A stretch of 64,000 nucleotides of DNA from Hansfordia pulvinata (taxonomy: Eukaryota > Ascomycota > Sordariomycetes > Xylariales), in NCBI GenBank assembly GCA_006538405.1, contig BJKQ01000007.1, forward strand, positions 1,116,001 through 1,180,000. The letters are read 5' to 3'. The notes beneath the pieces were generated by a model. It did not search any database, had not been told where the DNA came from, and saw only the letters and a program-made list of their open reading frames with translations. Position numbers and translations under genes: made by a program. Positions 11,101-22,709 of the stretch are shown one piece after another. The first letter of the stretch is position 1; every line of letters begins with the position of its first letter.

Positions 11101-14100
11101 GTGGGCTGCAGAGACACGGAGGCTCGGCGTTGAACAGGGGCCTATGTTGTTCGGCCAAGGGAGGTGCTCGTACATTTAGGTACTCGTAGGTGGCCATTAC
11201 CAGTAGGACACGCAAGGTACCGTACCTAAAAGACTTCCACGACGTAGATACCGACCGTACATGTACCTACATATCTGGAGCCTACATGAGGTACATGGTA
11301 GGCTTCAACTGATCACGGCGGCTATGAGATTGACGGCCTTGCATTCACGACACTCATCAATTACGTGTCCAATAAATCCTCACAGATCGCTCCCATGTCG
11401 ACCAACTTGCAAAACATGATGCCTGCAATAAGGCGTCCGCCATTACCACTCTCATCAACCAGCCTAATGCCAGGTCCAGGGCACGACAACGGCCGTAAAT
11501 CCAGCCCGGCCGGACCCAGCGCGCAGATCGCAGCAATTAAGCTTCCACCATAAACGGAGGCGGCCGGCAGCTAATCTGGCTTGGGCATGTTTTGCTAGGC
11601 CGGCCTTTGTACACGTACCTGAGGTAGCCACGACACTTCGTCTTGGACGGCTGAGCCCATCATGACCGCATCATTCTCCGATTCATCGCTGATAATCCTT
11701 ACTGATGCATATCAACCTCAGTAGTACCTACCTTACCTTGGTATTTCCCTCCTACTCGACCTGTCCCAGGGCTCTCCATTCGAAATTTCTTACCCCGAGG
11801 TGTCGGCCGCCAATCGCAGGCCTCCAGGCGCACCAAGGGACTTGACCTCTGTCTCTCTTTCTCTCTCCCGGTTCCCCTCCCCAGCCCAACCCTGACCGGC
11901 ATACATCGCTCCCCTGTCGATGACATGTCTAACGAGATGTCTCCTGCTGCGCGCCACGTCTTGTCTGTTTGTTGCTTCGTGTTTCCACAAGGAAGAGAGG
12001 CGCTCGCCCAATCGTTGGAACCCCACCCTCTTCAGCCCTACGGAGATGGAGGGTGGGAGAGACAGGTCTTTGCTCCATAGGTCATTTCTCCTGATAGCCA
12101 ATCACGGACTGCAAGATCTCTGATGCCAAGCGGTCAGAAACGTCTGCTGTGGTAGCGGTGGCAGCTGCCGTTCGAAATTGGGGTAAAAAGAAAAAATGAA
12201 AACCCCCCGCCGTTTTCCTCAGGAACCTCGTCCGCCGCCCTCTCTCTCTCTCATTACTACTGCCTGCACGCTGCGGTTTGGCCGGCTGGTCTGGGCCTAT
12301 AATCGATGGCTCACAGGGGGAGGGGGAGGGGCAGATGTGTGAAGACAGAAAGGGGGGGGTGAGTCAAGTGTTTTGCCTGCCTTGCTTGCATACATGCCGT
12401 ACATGCGCGCTGGGGCTTGCTGACGATGAGGACTCCAGGAATCAGCCTTACAAGGCGTTCACGGTCCCCCATTCGCCAGGTCGCTGAGCACTGCAATACG
12501 CAAGCCTGCATAAGTTCGAAATGCTAGCTGCGCGGGTTGTTGCCCCCCTCCCCCCCCACCACCACCACCACCCCTCCTCTCCCCTTGCGCGCGCGCACAA
12601 GGGCACGCAGCTCGAGGATCACCCCGGCCAATGAAGGGTCCAACCCAACGTGCGCTGCGCTGCTGAATAGGTACTTTCAGGACGAGACTGATGAGATACC
12701 CGTGAGGCCTTTCTCTGATGGGACAGACCCGCCCCTGGGCCGTCGACGAATCCGTGCCGCGCCGCTGCCCTCTTACTCCTCTCAAGACGAGACAGACCTC
12801 CTCGTTGGGGCTTCAAGTCGGATGGCAGGAGGAGGGGGGGGCCGCCCCACGTCTCTCGGTAGCTGCCGCTGTCTGCTTCCTCCAGCTTCGTCCTGACACC
12901 GTCAGCACGACCGCCGGGCTGGACCGACCGAAGCCGCAGGCCAGCCACAGCAGGCGGGTGCTGGCGAGAGGCCTCGTCACCGGCTCGACCCAGGCCGTCG
13001 GAGAGATGAATCGCCCGGCTCGGCGTCGCAGGATAGGGGGACGAGATGAGGCTTCGGTCGTGCGGGTGGGGCGGCTCACCCTGTTCAGCTGGGATGGGAC
13101 GTCAGCACACTACATTAGGTACTCGTAGTTAGACCGGACAGGCAGGAAGGCAGGCAGGTAGGCTGTCATTGTCGTTGTTGATGGCATTGCCCGAAGAAGG
13201 TGAGTACTCCGTAGGCAGTTGCCTGCATGTCCTGGGTCGTGGGACAGGCCTGGAGGAGGCTACGAGACGTGTGTTATTACAGGTATGTAGGTGGATGACC
13301 CCGATACTCAAGCCTGTGGATGACTCTACGATGCCTTGGCTTGCGTGGGCGCGGCACACCACGCCACCCTTGTGATGGATGCCGCGACCTGGACGGTCTC
13401 GGCAATCGAGGCCTCCGACGTCGAGGAGGGACCCTTGGGTTTCCAAGAGAGTGCAGTCAGATGGCGAGGGTCGGCGATGTGATGCCGCTTCGGGTCTCAC
13501 GTGCAGATGAATGCGGCATCAGAAGCCACGAGTGCAGCGGAGACGAGAGCCGTCCGGGCGGGTCGATAAGGCACGATGTGCGGTAGGTAGGTAACACGTA
13601 CCTGAGGTGGGTACATGCCCCAAGCAAGCCAACTCCCGCTGGTCCCAGCAGCGGCCTCACCTGTTTCCGTGGATCGCATGGATTCGGCAGGCTGTTGTCG
13701 AGTGCTGACTCGGTGGCAGTCTTCCCGGGGCTCTGATGACGGCCAGAGCCTCTGCTACGTTGCAGCTGGCGTGCCAGGGCAAAGTCCCCGTGATGACAAC
13801 GCGCGACAGCTTCACGCACTCGCGCAGGCTGCGGCATACCCCGTAGATTATGACGATGGTGATAGTTCGCGGGATGGCGCTGTGCAGGGTTCAAGGTATA
13901 GATGTATGTGATGGAGGCTGCGTCCGTACGGTACATACGCGTACATAACATAATGGTCAATTGCCAGACAACGGCTTTGTCCCTCCACTGACGGCCCCCT
14001 CAGTTGGTTGACTTCTACTAACAGGCACGTAGAGATCTGATTGATTCGTGCCGATTGTGAACACCAACACGAGCCATGAGGGACAGGCGCCGGGCCAACT

Positions 14101-17100
14101 CCTTGGTTTATTCTTCTCTTCTCATTCAGAGAAATCGACGGTGATGTCACAGATATCTGCCCACGAGCTCTGAGACTGCTTGCTCCTGACCGCAGATGCA
14201 GGGGCGAATGGAAAGCCAATGCCGAGCGGACGCCGCTTTGGACCGAACCTGAGAAGCATCCTGACGCCACCTGACGTTGGGCGCTTCCCGCCTGAAGGAG
14301 CTGCGTGCGTGTGGAGTATGGTTGTTCCCATGCTCCATACACCTTAGGTACGGAGCTCGACCTCGTTTGCCCAAGGAAGACCCCAGGCGAGAGACCCTGG
14401 AGAGCTTCCACGTACCCACGGTACCTGACAATTCGAGTACTTCTGGGGTAGGTACTCGTACAGGCACGGAGTTACCTGGCAATTGCCTGGAACCGTAGCA
14501 GGGTCAGTTGTCAGGGGACTTATGAGGGTGGTAACCCTAAGGAGCATGTACTCCGTAGCAGATTTCGCGCTTCCACAGACTCGAGTACGGTTCGGACGGA
14601 CTCGAAGAAGTGCGCGAGGATCGGGAGCGCTGGCATGGACGATGAGCCGTGTTATTCCCAGGGTATTCTGGATATGTCGTCGCCGGCACGCTGCCTTGAG
14701 AGCTTCTCAACTCAGCCCGGGTGTATTCTGTAACCGCCACTGACTGCGCTGACTGTCCAGGCCAAACGAACAGCTGCATGCAAGCTTTCTGCATCAGATA
14801 CACCATTGTGCCCAGCACTATCTGTACAAGTACCCGATAGTTGTGTGCTTGTACACGCCAACTTGCATGGTGGGAACGGGTATCGTACCACTGATAAGAT
14901 GGGTATGATTGTATTCGCAACTTGAACGGTTGGAAAATGGCCCTCGCGCAACACCACGATTATTGGCGCGCACCCATCCGAGTGAAATTTCTGCCGGGGG
15001 GGGGTTTCTTTGCCCACGATGCCACGGCTCGGCAGTGACGCAGGCCGCAGCCAGTCAGGACCGGGGTTGTTCATGCGAGTGTGTGCAAGGCCCTCCACGT
15101 CCACGCAAACCGCGTTCAATGCACGTGCAAGGGGGGGGGGGGGGGGGGGGGGGAGGGGGGCCGGCGCCGGCATCCAGGGCGGACAGAGCCGGGGGGGGGA
15201 GGGGCGAGGGTGGTCGCGCGTGCTGCCTGCATCCCGCCTTTTGCGCGTGGTTCAACGCGCCTTTGTGGTGGCTCGCGGTGCCATTTGGGCGTGCGGTCCG
15301 GCGGTGACCGGGGCCGGCGGCCCAGATCCAAAACCCACATTGTTTTCGAGAAGGACCAGGGCCCCGGCAGCCACGCCACACGGCCAGAGAGGATGATGGC
15401 CCGGTGCATACATCCAATTCTTGCCAGTCGAAACGTCTGCCTATAGTACGAGTACCTAACGGAGTACGGGCAATCTTAGATACCTGCCTGACCAACCTCC
15501 TAGGTACCTATGTACTCCGGAAACCACTTCACTTACATGTTGGCCAGCAGCAATAGTGGGAGCAGAATATTGCCCATATTTCCGTACATACCTTAGGTAC
15601 ACAAGGAGATCCATACGACCGACATAGTTACTGAGGTAAGGTATGTCCATGTACTTACCTATACAGTCAATTGATCCATGAAAGAGCTGCACGTCACCGC
15701 CAGGCACACTTCGGACATGGCCGAAAAGCCTTACGAACCTGCATCTTGGCCTTGGGCTGGCGCCGCAGCAGGCCTCATTGACGCCCGCCCGTCTACGAGT
15801 ACCTCTGTCACCCACGTGCTCATGCCTCCCTGTCAGGTCAGAGGACAGCCGGCACCACATCAAAGGACCTGCCTGCATCTGCTTTTCAAAGGGTGAAAGG
15901 GCATAGCGACGGGCACGGGTGGCTTCAACCAGCCCATCCACTCCTCACCCACCGAGCGTCCGTTTGGCCGCCGGGGTAGCCCCCTGTCTGGGACTCATCG
16001 GCGACATAGAGGAGTTCCCTGCAGTCTCATCAGCTGCACCTTACCTAAACGTCTCTCCCCGAGCCCATCTCGAAGGCACGGGGCTATGGGTATAGGCACG
16101 ACCGCCATCCATCCATGATGATGACAACAGACGCACCCATCAGCTCGTCGCTTGCCGTGGCGTGCAGAGGCGTGCCTGGCTCGGCTGGGCTAGCTAATAG
16201 CTAAGTACGTAGCCACCTCCTGACGCTGCCATTTGATAACGCAGCACGCAAAGCGCCATCGATGCGGCCGAGCGGATCCGGCAGACCGGGCCACAGCACG
16301 CGCCTCACTGGGATTTTGCGGCGTGAGGCCTCACAACGACTTGGGGATACCATCTCTCGCGGAATCCCGTCTCGCGGAAGATGCAGACATGGGCTGCAAG
16401 CAAGGTCAAGTCGCCAAATTTGGGAGATGCCCTTGTACCTACCTACCCAGACGCCGTCTTGTCTCCTGTGCCATTTGTCTATCCGGAGTACACAATGTAC
16501 GAGTAGGTCCCCCCTACCTACCTTACCTCGGGTGACTTGGACCTATTGCTCGGCGCCATGATACGAGTACCATGTGGTAGTACATGTACTGAGTACCTAA
16601 GGTGGTAGGTACTGGCTGGCTGGCGGACAAACGTCGAACCGGCGGACAGACTGCTGCTGCAGCGCCGGATGGCAGGCCCCGAATGTCCTCCGGACTGCAG
16701 GGCAAGGAGGCGGAAGGCAAGCGCGAGAATTCGGCCGCGGCTCCACGATGGTTTGGACCGGGGGAGGAGTCGGCTGCGTGGTACGATCACTCCGTAGGTA
16801 TGTACGGTACCTATAGGTAAAGACCCGGCGTGCGGAGCCGACCCGGCCGGGTGAGGCCTCACTTGCTGCGCCACCCGCCGCCGGGCGTACGCACGGGTAG
16901 AACGGCCTGCTCCGCCACGCAGCTGGGCCCCTCCAGCTCTTTTGCGCCGCGCCTTCACGCTCGGGATTCCCGCCAACGGCCGGCGACGCACACGGCTCCT
17001 GTTTGGCTTGTAAACGAACCCCTTGCCGATGCGATGCATCTTGAGGATCCGTGTGATCGGCTTGCGAGCGCCTAGGTGCTGTATCTGATGCCTACCTACG

Positions 17101-17991
17101 AGTACCTGGGTGCATGTACCTATCCATACCAGGAATCCACATGCGCGCGGGCGCCTATGTACGGGCACATCCATACATGTGCGGCAGCCGGGCCAGCCAT
17201 CCACGGGAACGCTCGAGCACCGGCGGCAGAGCTCCGGCGCCGCCATCCGAGGCGATCCCGCCGTCGAGCTCCACCTATGGGCCCGCGGTTCAGCTCGACA
17301 GGCATTCGCAAGCTGTCTTCCATCATAGCACGATCCATCTGCGCCAAGGGGCCCGTACGGGTACCTACTCGTACGTGCCGGGGGGAAACTCGTGCCAGCC
17401 AGGTGATGCAGGGTTCCATACTGGAGCCCGCCCTCGACGAGTTCAGAGCCCTGGAAGCGCTACGAGTACAGGCAACCTCGAAACCCTGGCGTACCTGGCG
17501 TGCGTGCACTGGCGGCCCGGCCTTAGCACGCTTGGGTGGTGTGGCAATGGGCCCTTTTCGCACTGGCTCCAGTTTCCAGTGGACGCCCAGGGGCGCTATG
17601 TGCCCTCCACTGCCCGCGCCGTGACTGCACGCCCCAAGAGGTACCCGTAGTACCTGAGACTGGGGGGCTGTCCCCGAGTGCGAGAGGCGGGTACGAGCAG
17701 ATCGAACGCCGACGCGCGCGCGCGCGGAAAAAAGTTCAGAGGCTCGCCGCATATCCATCACCAGTGCCGTCCTGTCGTCATCGAACCCACTCACTCTCGT
17801 GATAGTCCGACCTGCTCGACGATACCCACGGTGCCGCCGCTGCCGCCGACGACGAACACGACGACGAAAAGAACCAATTGCTCCGAGACGATCACCCCAA
17901 ATCATTACCCAAGCCCCCATTTCCGCCTGTACCTCAAGGACCGCCCCCATCCAATCCCCGAGCCTCGACGCTCTCCCGCCCGCCGCCGGCC
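8157..17991. other. 9.8-kb gene-poor region
   Basis: I find no convincing gene. Open frames of 100-240 residues (for example about 10448-11083 and 16518-17246) lack domains, are low-complexity or overlap others on both strands, as expected by chance in GC-rich DNA. The left 1.2 kb should be promoter and leader of Zn2Cys6 factor 2; a TATATA sequence lies near 9235. The rest is studded with short words such as TACGAGTA, TACGGAGTA, GTAGGTACCTAC and TACCTACC, plus a 23-G tract. Base composition is not AT-rich, so there is no sign of RIP-inactivated transposons. An unannotated non-coding RNA or small gene could be missed. Confidence 0.6.
15131..15153 (+). repeat. 23-nt guanine run
   Basis: G23 followed by A and six more G. 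It is a candidate for G-quadruplex formation and a difficult template, so the exact length should be treated with caution. Confidence 0.9.
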
Positions 17992-18713
17992 ATGGCCTCC
18001 TCGAACCCTCCCCCAAGAACCCCGGCGGCGCCGCAGCCGCCCGCCTCCTCCTCCGCCGCCCCCGCCCCCGCCGATGGCCCCCCAAGAACCCCTTCATGCG
18101 CTACGTCGCCATGGGCGTGACGCCCGTCGCCATCGGCGCCCTCTTCCTCCCGCCCCGCCGCCTCGACGCGCGCCAGCTGCTCCTCGGCGCCGTCTCCGTC
18201 TGGGGCATCAACCAGCTGGCCTACGAGCTGAGCGGGCGCGGCTTCGGCGAGCGCATGGGCCGCGCCGCCAACAGCCTCGCGGGCACCGAGCTGCCCGAGG
18301 GCGCCCGCCTCACCCAGGAGCGCCTGCGCCGCGAGCGCGAGGCCCGCGACCGCCGCCGCATCCTCGAGCAGCACCCGGCGGGGCTCTCGGAGCGCGAGCT
18401 CGCCCTGCTCGCCGCCGAGGAGGAGGCCCGCCGCGACCGCGAGAGGAAGGGCCAGTCCGGCCCCCTCCAGCGCCTGTGGATGGGCGACCAGCCCCCGGAC
18501 TGGAAGCAGCGCCGCGAGCAGGAGGAGCGGGAGGCCCTCGCCGACGGCGGCAAGGGCTACTGGGGCCTCATCACCGACCAGGTGGCCGACGTGTGGAGCG
18601 GGGTCAAGAAGGGGGAGAAGAAGGAGGAGGGGGAGGAGGGTGGGCGAGGGGGCGACGACAACAAGGCCGCTGTTGATGCGGAAAAGAAGAAGAGCGATGA
18701 TAAGAAGCCCTGA
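17992..18713 (+). CDS. Rhomboid-family-like membrane protein (one apparent frameshift)
   Basis: Resembles the small proteins of Pezizomycotina that are usually labelled rhomboid family membrane protein; I see no serine-protease catalytic motif, so the name should not be taken as activity. Visible parts: a Pro/Ala-rich N-terminus, one or two hydrophobic segments (VAMGVTPVAIGALFLPP; LLLGAVSVWGINQLAYEL), a charged Arg/Glu helix, a conserved LWMGDQPPDWKQRR motif, a second conserved patch around GLITDQVADVW, and a Lys/Glu-rich tail. The ATG at 17992 sits in a strong context (GGCCATGG), but its frame departs from the conserved frame at the C6 run 18078-18083. One extra C would join them into a 240-aa protein; otherwise translation would have to start at the Met of MRYVAMGV. 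I favour a sequence error. Localisation is probably mitochondrial or another internal membrane (inference). Confidence 0.62.
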
Positions 18714-20012
18714 GCATGACGCTTTCTGGGATGGCCGGAGGAGGCGGAGGAGAAAATCTTGTATCTATCGTGTACGATAACACGGGGCCCCGGGCTCCGG
18801 GACTCGCATCCCTCCGTTACGGAGGAGGAAGCAGGAAGTGCGAAAAGGCCTGGCTCGGGTCATCAGCTGCAACGCGCGTGCTGTCGCGGGATTGGGCGGA
18901 TCGGGCCTACCGCGCCTTTGTATCAAGAGCTTTATAATGAACACCTTCACGACTCCATGGCTGGCACTCTATCGTTAAATGCCAATGGGTTGAAGCCCAG
19001 GTCCTGATGCTTGACCTGTGACCTCCATTGGCGGTAGAGAGGGTGAAACTCGTGTGCGTCTCGTCTCTCCTGCCTGCAATCGAGCTCCCCTCTTTCGCGC
19101 TTGTTGGGGCGAGAGGTCATCGCGCAGAGTCTTTCATTCAAGCACAGATGTGGACCGGTCTTGTGTCGCTCTTCAAACTCGTGCGCTGCCTCCTGTCCTG
19201 AGCCAGGCTTGGATTCAAAATGCCGCTGCGGCCACTTGTTTCTCTACCTGACTTGGAAGACGACCAACTCCGTGATCTTCGAGTTACTCGACTACTTCCC
19301 CAAACTCTCACTTGCACTTTGTTTCCCTCGTGGCAGTAAACAATCGGTTCCACAATTCCCTCGTCGACCAAACCTAGCCTTGTCCATGTCATTGCTTCGG
19401 AGCACACACCTTCTCATCGTCACCCCATCAATGACATTCTTTCTTCAATAGGAAGGTTTAGTTAATTGACATAATCTTCAAACAATATACTGAGAAGCAC
19501 GGGATAGGCCGATGAAAGGATCCGCTAGAACCCTTCACATTTTCTTGCCTATGAAGCAGAACTTAAAACTCCTTTCACGTTTCTTTCATCGTTCAACCAC
19601 AGTCTGATGGTTCTGCAGATAGAGCCGGCATAGATTGACCTTGGGTCGTAGCCTTCCTGGGGCCCCAAGTCCCCCGCCTGGGGCAATACCGCAAAGCTCT
19701 TGAGAAACTCGACACATGAGTAAGTCTCCGAGGCATTCATTTCTCGAGCACTTTCTCACGACTTGATGTTTTGCTTGAAAGAACTTCCACAACTGTCCTT
19801 ACGTGCACATACGTCCGACCGCTAGCCAATGTCTTCTCGCAGCGACTCCTTCATAAGACAATCGTCATAACTCGCAATGCGGCGATCTCGCTCTGACTAC
19901 TGAAAGTCCAACGCAGGGCTCACATTGATTTCATAAATGACAAAGGTCTGAATACTCACTATCAAAGGCCGTCGGCGACTACGGCAAACCCTCAAGATCA
20001 GTCCATTATAAG
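18714..20012. other. Intergenic; no gene seen
   Basis: It contains the 3' end of the membrane-protein gene and the promoter of the F-box-like gene, both on the plus strand. The sequence from about 19.2 to 20.0 kb is less GC-rich than the neighbours. No reading frame has recognisable content. Confidence 0.6.
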
Positions 20013-22376
20013 ATGCCTCCAAATCGTGCTAGTCGCCCGACGAAGGCTACGGGAAGAAAACGAGCAAGATCATCCCGCACCGAAAATGAAGGGCGCCCAG
20101 CTCCTGCCAAAAAGCTCAAGCTGGAGCAGCCGCCACATGCCTCGTATCAAAGGTCTTTTTGGCAGATCGCACGGAGAAAAACCTGGCGCAACACCGGAAG
20201 AACCACCGGCAACTACGATGATAGCCTGGGCGGACAGGCCAAAGCCCCTTGGGAGAAGGATAGACGGCTGGAGCAGCCGAAGCCGTATACCCCGCGGCTG
20301 GACACGGATCGCGCCGAGGTTGTCGAGAGCCCGAACACCGCGGAGCCCGAATTAGGCCCCGTGAAGAACCCTCTGGATTATGTGAGTGAACTGCCCAGCG
20401 AGATTCTTGAGAGGATCTTGGGGTGCCACCTCCTCCACCCAGGCGAGATATACGTGATCCACGGCTGGAAGATCAGACTCCCCCGCCACAGGCCGCAGCT
20501 CGAGACGGCCGTGCTGGGGACCTGCAAACGCCTGCACCTTCTGGGCAGCAAGATCCTGTACGGGCGGAACGTGTTCAACTACGTCTTCCGGGACCCCCTG
20601 GAGGAAGAGTCCGACAAGGTCCTTGAGCTCCTGGCCCGGCGCGGCAGCAGGGAGATTCCACTCGACAAGTACGGCCACCTGGTCAAGCAGGCCAAGCTCC
20701 ACCTCGACACCAACCGCATCTACTCGGACTATGTCGGGGTCCAGGAGAGGTTCGTCGAGGCCCTCGCCGCGTTCCCCCCAACGACTCGCTTGCACACCTT
20801 AACTCTCAGCCTCGAGACGCGCCGGCTCGGGGAAATGAACGAGGACGACGATGGCACTCGGGGCACGCTGGCCGTGCCGATATCAGAGTTCTTCAACGAG
20901 TCCTCCCCCAACAGGGGACGCGCGGTCATCCAGGCTCTCAAAGGCCTGCAGGCCAGCTTCCTGAGCATCCTCATCAGAGAGACGGAGGGGAAGAGCAAGA
21001 AATACAAGTATAAGCTCACCATCGACCTGCGCGACAGGAACGACAGGGCACTGCTGGGCAGCCGGGGCGACGTCCACCCTGCAGAACGCGACTACGCCCT
21101 CGCGCAGTCCCTACGGGGAGCCCAGCTCGCAGACCGTCGTCTCGCCCTGCTGTCCGTGAAGCTCCACAACTTGGCCAGCTCGGCCGAGTACTGGCCGCAG
21201 AAAGACGGCAACTTCTGGACGCCCATTTACGAAGACAGCCAGGATTATGAAGGCGATCATTGCCTCGGAACGCTTGAAGGATATCGCACAGGGGCACCGA
21301 AAGGGAGGCCGCTGCCCAAGCAAGATCGAGACCCCGCACCCACGTCAACGCCGCAACCTCAGCGAGAGTCCATCTATAGGGCCCGCGCCCGTGTTCCAGA
21401 GCGTGGTCTACATGGTTCAGCAGCGGGCCGAACGAAGTACAAGAGCAAGAAGCAACCCAAGATACAGCGCGACTCGCGCGGCTCGGAGGTCTCGCGAGCC
21501 ACCAACGTCATGGGCGAGCAAGAAGCGTCTCGCATCAAGAACTGGGCCGCGGACGTGGCCGCTCACAGCGAAGACGAAGACGGGCTCAGCCTTGCCTGGA
21601 GCGGGTCGAATGGAGACGACGGCTGGGAATCTGACGGCTCGGCGCCCTCGCACGGCCTGACCGAGGCCTCCTTTCAAGGACGAAGCAGCCTGGGCAGGGG
21701 AAGTCGCAGCCAGTCGTCGGCCGAGGGGAGCAAGTGCAAGTGTCCCAGTCTCGCTGGAGAGGGCCGCCAGCCTCCAGAGGAGAACGGAGTTGGGGACAGG
21801 GAGGACGCCGAGCTCGTGCAGCTGCTGCAGCCACTCGCGGACTATACCCAGCACCACAGGGCTGTTGACGGCGACGGCAACGGCGAAGGCAATGTCAGGG
21901 AAGTCGGTGCCGAGATTGTCGGGAGGACTCTCACTGCCGCCGCGACCAACAGCAGAAGCGGCCAAGGTGAGCAGCCATCGCCGCCACCGCCGCCGGTGCG
22001 TGGATCGGCGGACGCGTGCGAGTCGCTGCGGCGTGGGCTGGAGGCGGCCAACAGCAAGCCCCGCGCGACGCTCGTCAGCAACCCGGCCGAGCTGGAGGCG
22101 GCGTCCGCGGCCCGCAAGCGAGGCAGGCGGGCTGCCGAGGGCATGGGCGCGGGGATGGGCGCGGCGGGACCGACGCCGGCCGCCCAGGCAGCGCTGCGCG
22201 AACTGGAACGCATCAAGGGCGGCGGCGGCGGCGGCACCGGCACCGGCAGGGAGGCCGGGGAGACGGGGGCGGACGGACAGCCGGGTCGGGTGGGAGCGTC
22301 GAGATTTGAGAGGGACTTGGGGGAGATGGAGTCGAGGCTGCTCCGCCTGAAGAGGGGGCCCGAGGCGGCTGCTTGA
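20013..22376 (+). CDS. F-box-like protein, function unknown
   Basis: Single-exon gene for a 787-aa protein that I do not recognise as a named orthologue. Residues 1-45 are strongly basic with nuclear-localisation-like patches (GRKRAR, KKLKLE). Around residues 123-190 is an F-box-like pattern: YVSELPSEILERIL, then LGTCKRLHLLGSKILYGRNVF, the usual layout of fungal F-box or F-box-derived proteins in which a short LPxEILxxI helix is followed by a conserved CKxxH...LYxxxxF segment. The middle (to about residue 420) is globular-looking; the rest is low-complexity Ser/Gly/Glu-rich, ending in a predicted helix (DLGEMESRLLRLK). If the F-box is real it would bind Skp1 in an SCF ubiquitin ligase; this is inference. 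The ATG at 20013 opens the frame, and no intron is needed. Confidence 0.7.
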   Translation: MPPNRASRPTKATGRKRARSSRTENEGRPAPAKKLKLEQPPHASYQRSFWQIARRKTWRNTGRTTGNYDDSLGGQAKAPWEKDRRLEQPKPYTPRLDTDRAEVVESPNTAEPELGPVKNPLDYVSELPSEILERILGCHLLHPGEIYVIHGWKIRLPRHRPQLETAVLGTCKRLHLLGSKILYGRNVFNYVFRDPLEEESDKVLELLARRGSREIPLDKYGHLVKQAKLHLDTNRIYSDYVGVQERFVEALAAFPPTTRLHTLTLSLETRRLGEMNEDDDGTRGTLAVPISEFFNESSPNRGRAVIQALKGLQASFLSILIRETEGKSKKYKYKLTIDLRDRNDRALLGSRGDVHPAERDYALAQSLRGAQLADRRLALLSVKLHNLASSAEYWPQKDGNFWTPIYEDSQDYEGDHCLGTLEGYRTGAPKGRPLPKQDRDPAPTSTPQPQRESIYRARARVPERGLHGSAAGRTKYKSKKQPKIQRDSRGSEVSRATNVMGEQEASRIKNWAADVAAHSEDEDGLSLAWSGSNGDDGWESDGSAPSHGLTEASFQGRSSLGRGSRSQSSAEGSKCKCPSLAGEGRQPPEENGVGDREDAELVQLLQPLADYTQHHRAVDGDGNGEGNVREVGAEIVGRTLTAAATNSRSGQGEQPSPPPPPVRGSADACESLRRGLEAANSKPRATLVSNPAELEAASAARKRGRRAAEGMGAGMGAAGPTPAAQAALRELERIKGGGGGGTGTGREAGETGADGQPGRVGASRFERDLGEMESRLLRLKRGPEAAA

Positions 22377-22709
22377 TTCCAGGTGCTGGGGGTGCCTGAT
22401 GCCGTGCGCTGGCTTTCGTCTTGCGATGTGGGATCGCTATTGAAACGGGGCCTTGAGTTTTTTACTTGCGGTTGCTTTCCTTTTCTCCTTGCTTATCTTG
22501 ATCCAATTAATGCCTTTGCTGTTGCTGGACAGGAACGGCGACACTGAAAAGAGCCCGGACTAAGTATCATCACGCACACAGTCGGCCCTACTACTGAGCA
22601 CTGAGCGGCACCTGCAACAAGGATCGTCTCAATAGCAGGTAAACAGATGAGCAAGGCACACGCGTGGTTCTTTATTTCGCTGGAATTCATTCAATCAATC
22701 GTAAAACCC
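22377..22709. other. Short convergent intergenic region
   Basis: 3' UTRs of the F-box-like gene (plus) and YTM1 (minus) face each other here. No other feature is seen. Confidence 0.7.

Noticed and set aside
16518..17246. Open frame of 242 residues on the minus strand
   Set aside because: Crossed by several TACGAGTA/TACCT words that are otherwise non-coding, no recognisable content, and equally long frames on the plus strand.
8157..17991. RIP-mutated transposon remnants
   Set aside because: Base composition is GC-rich with no excess of TA-rich stretches, terminal repeats or transposase-like frames.
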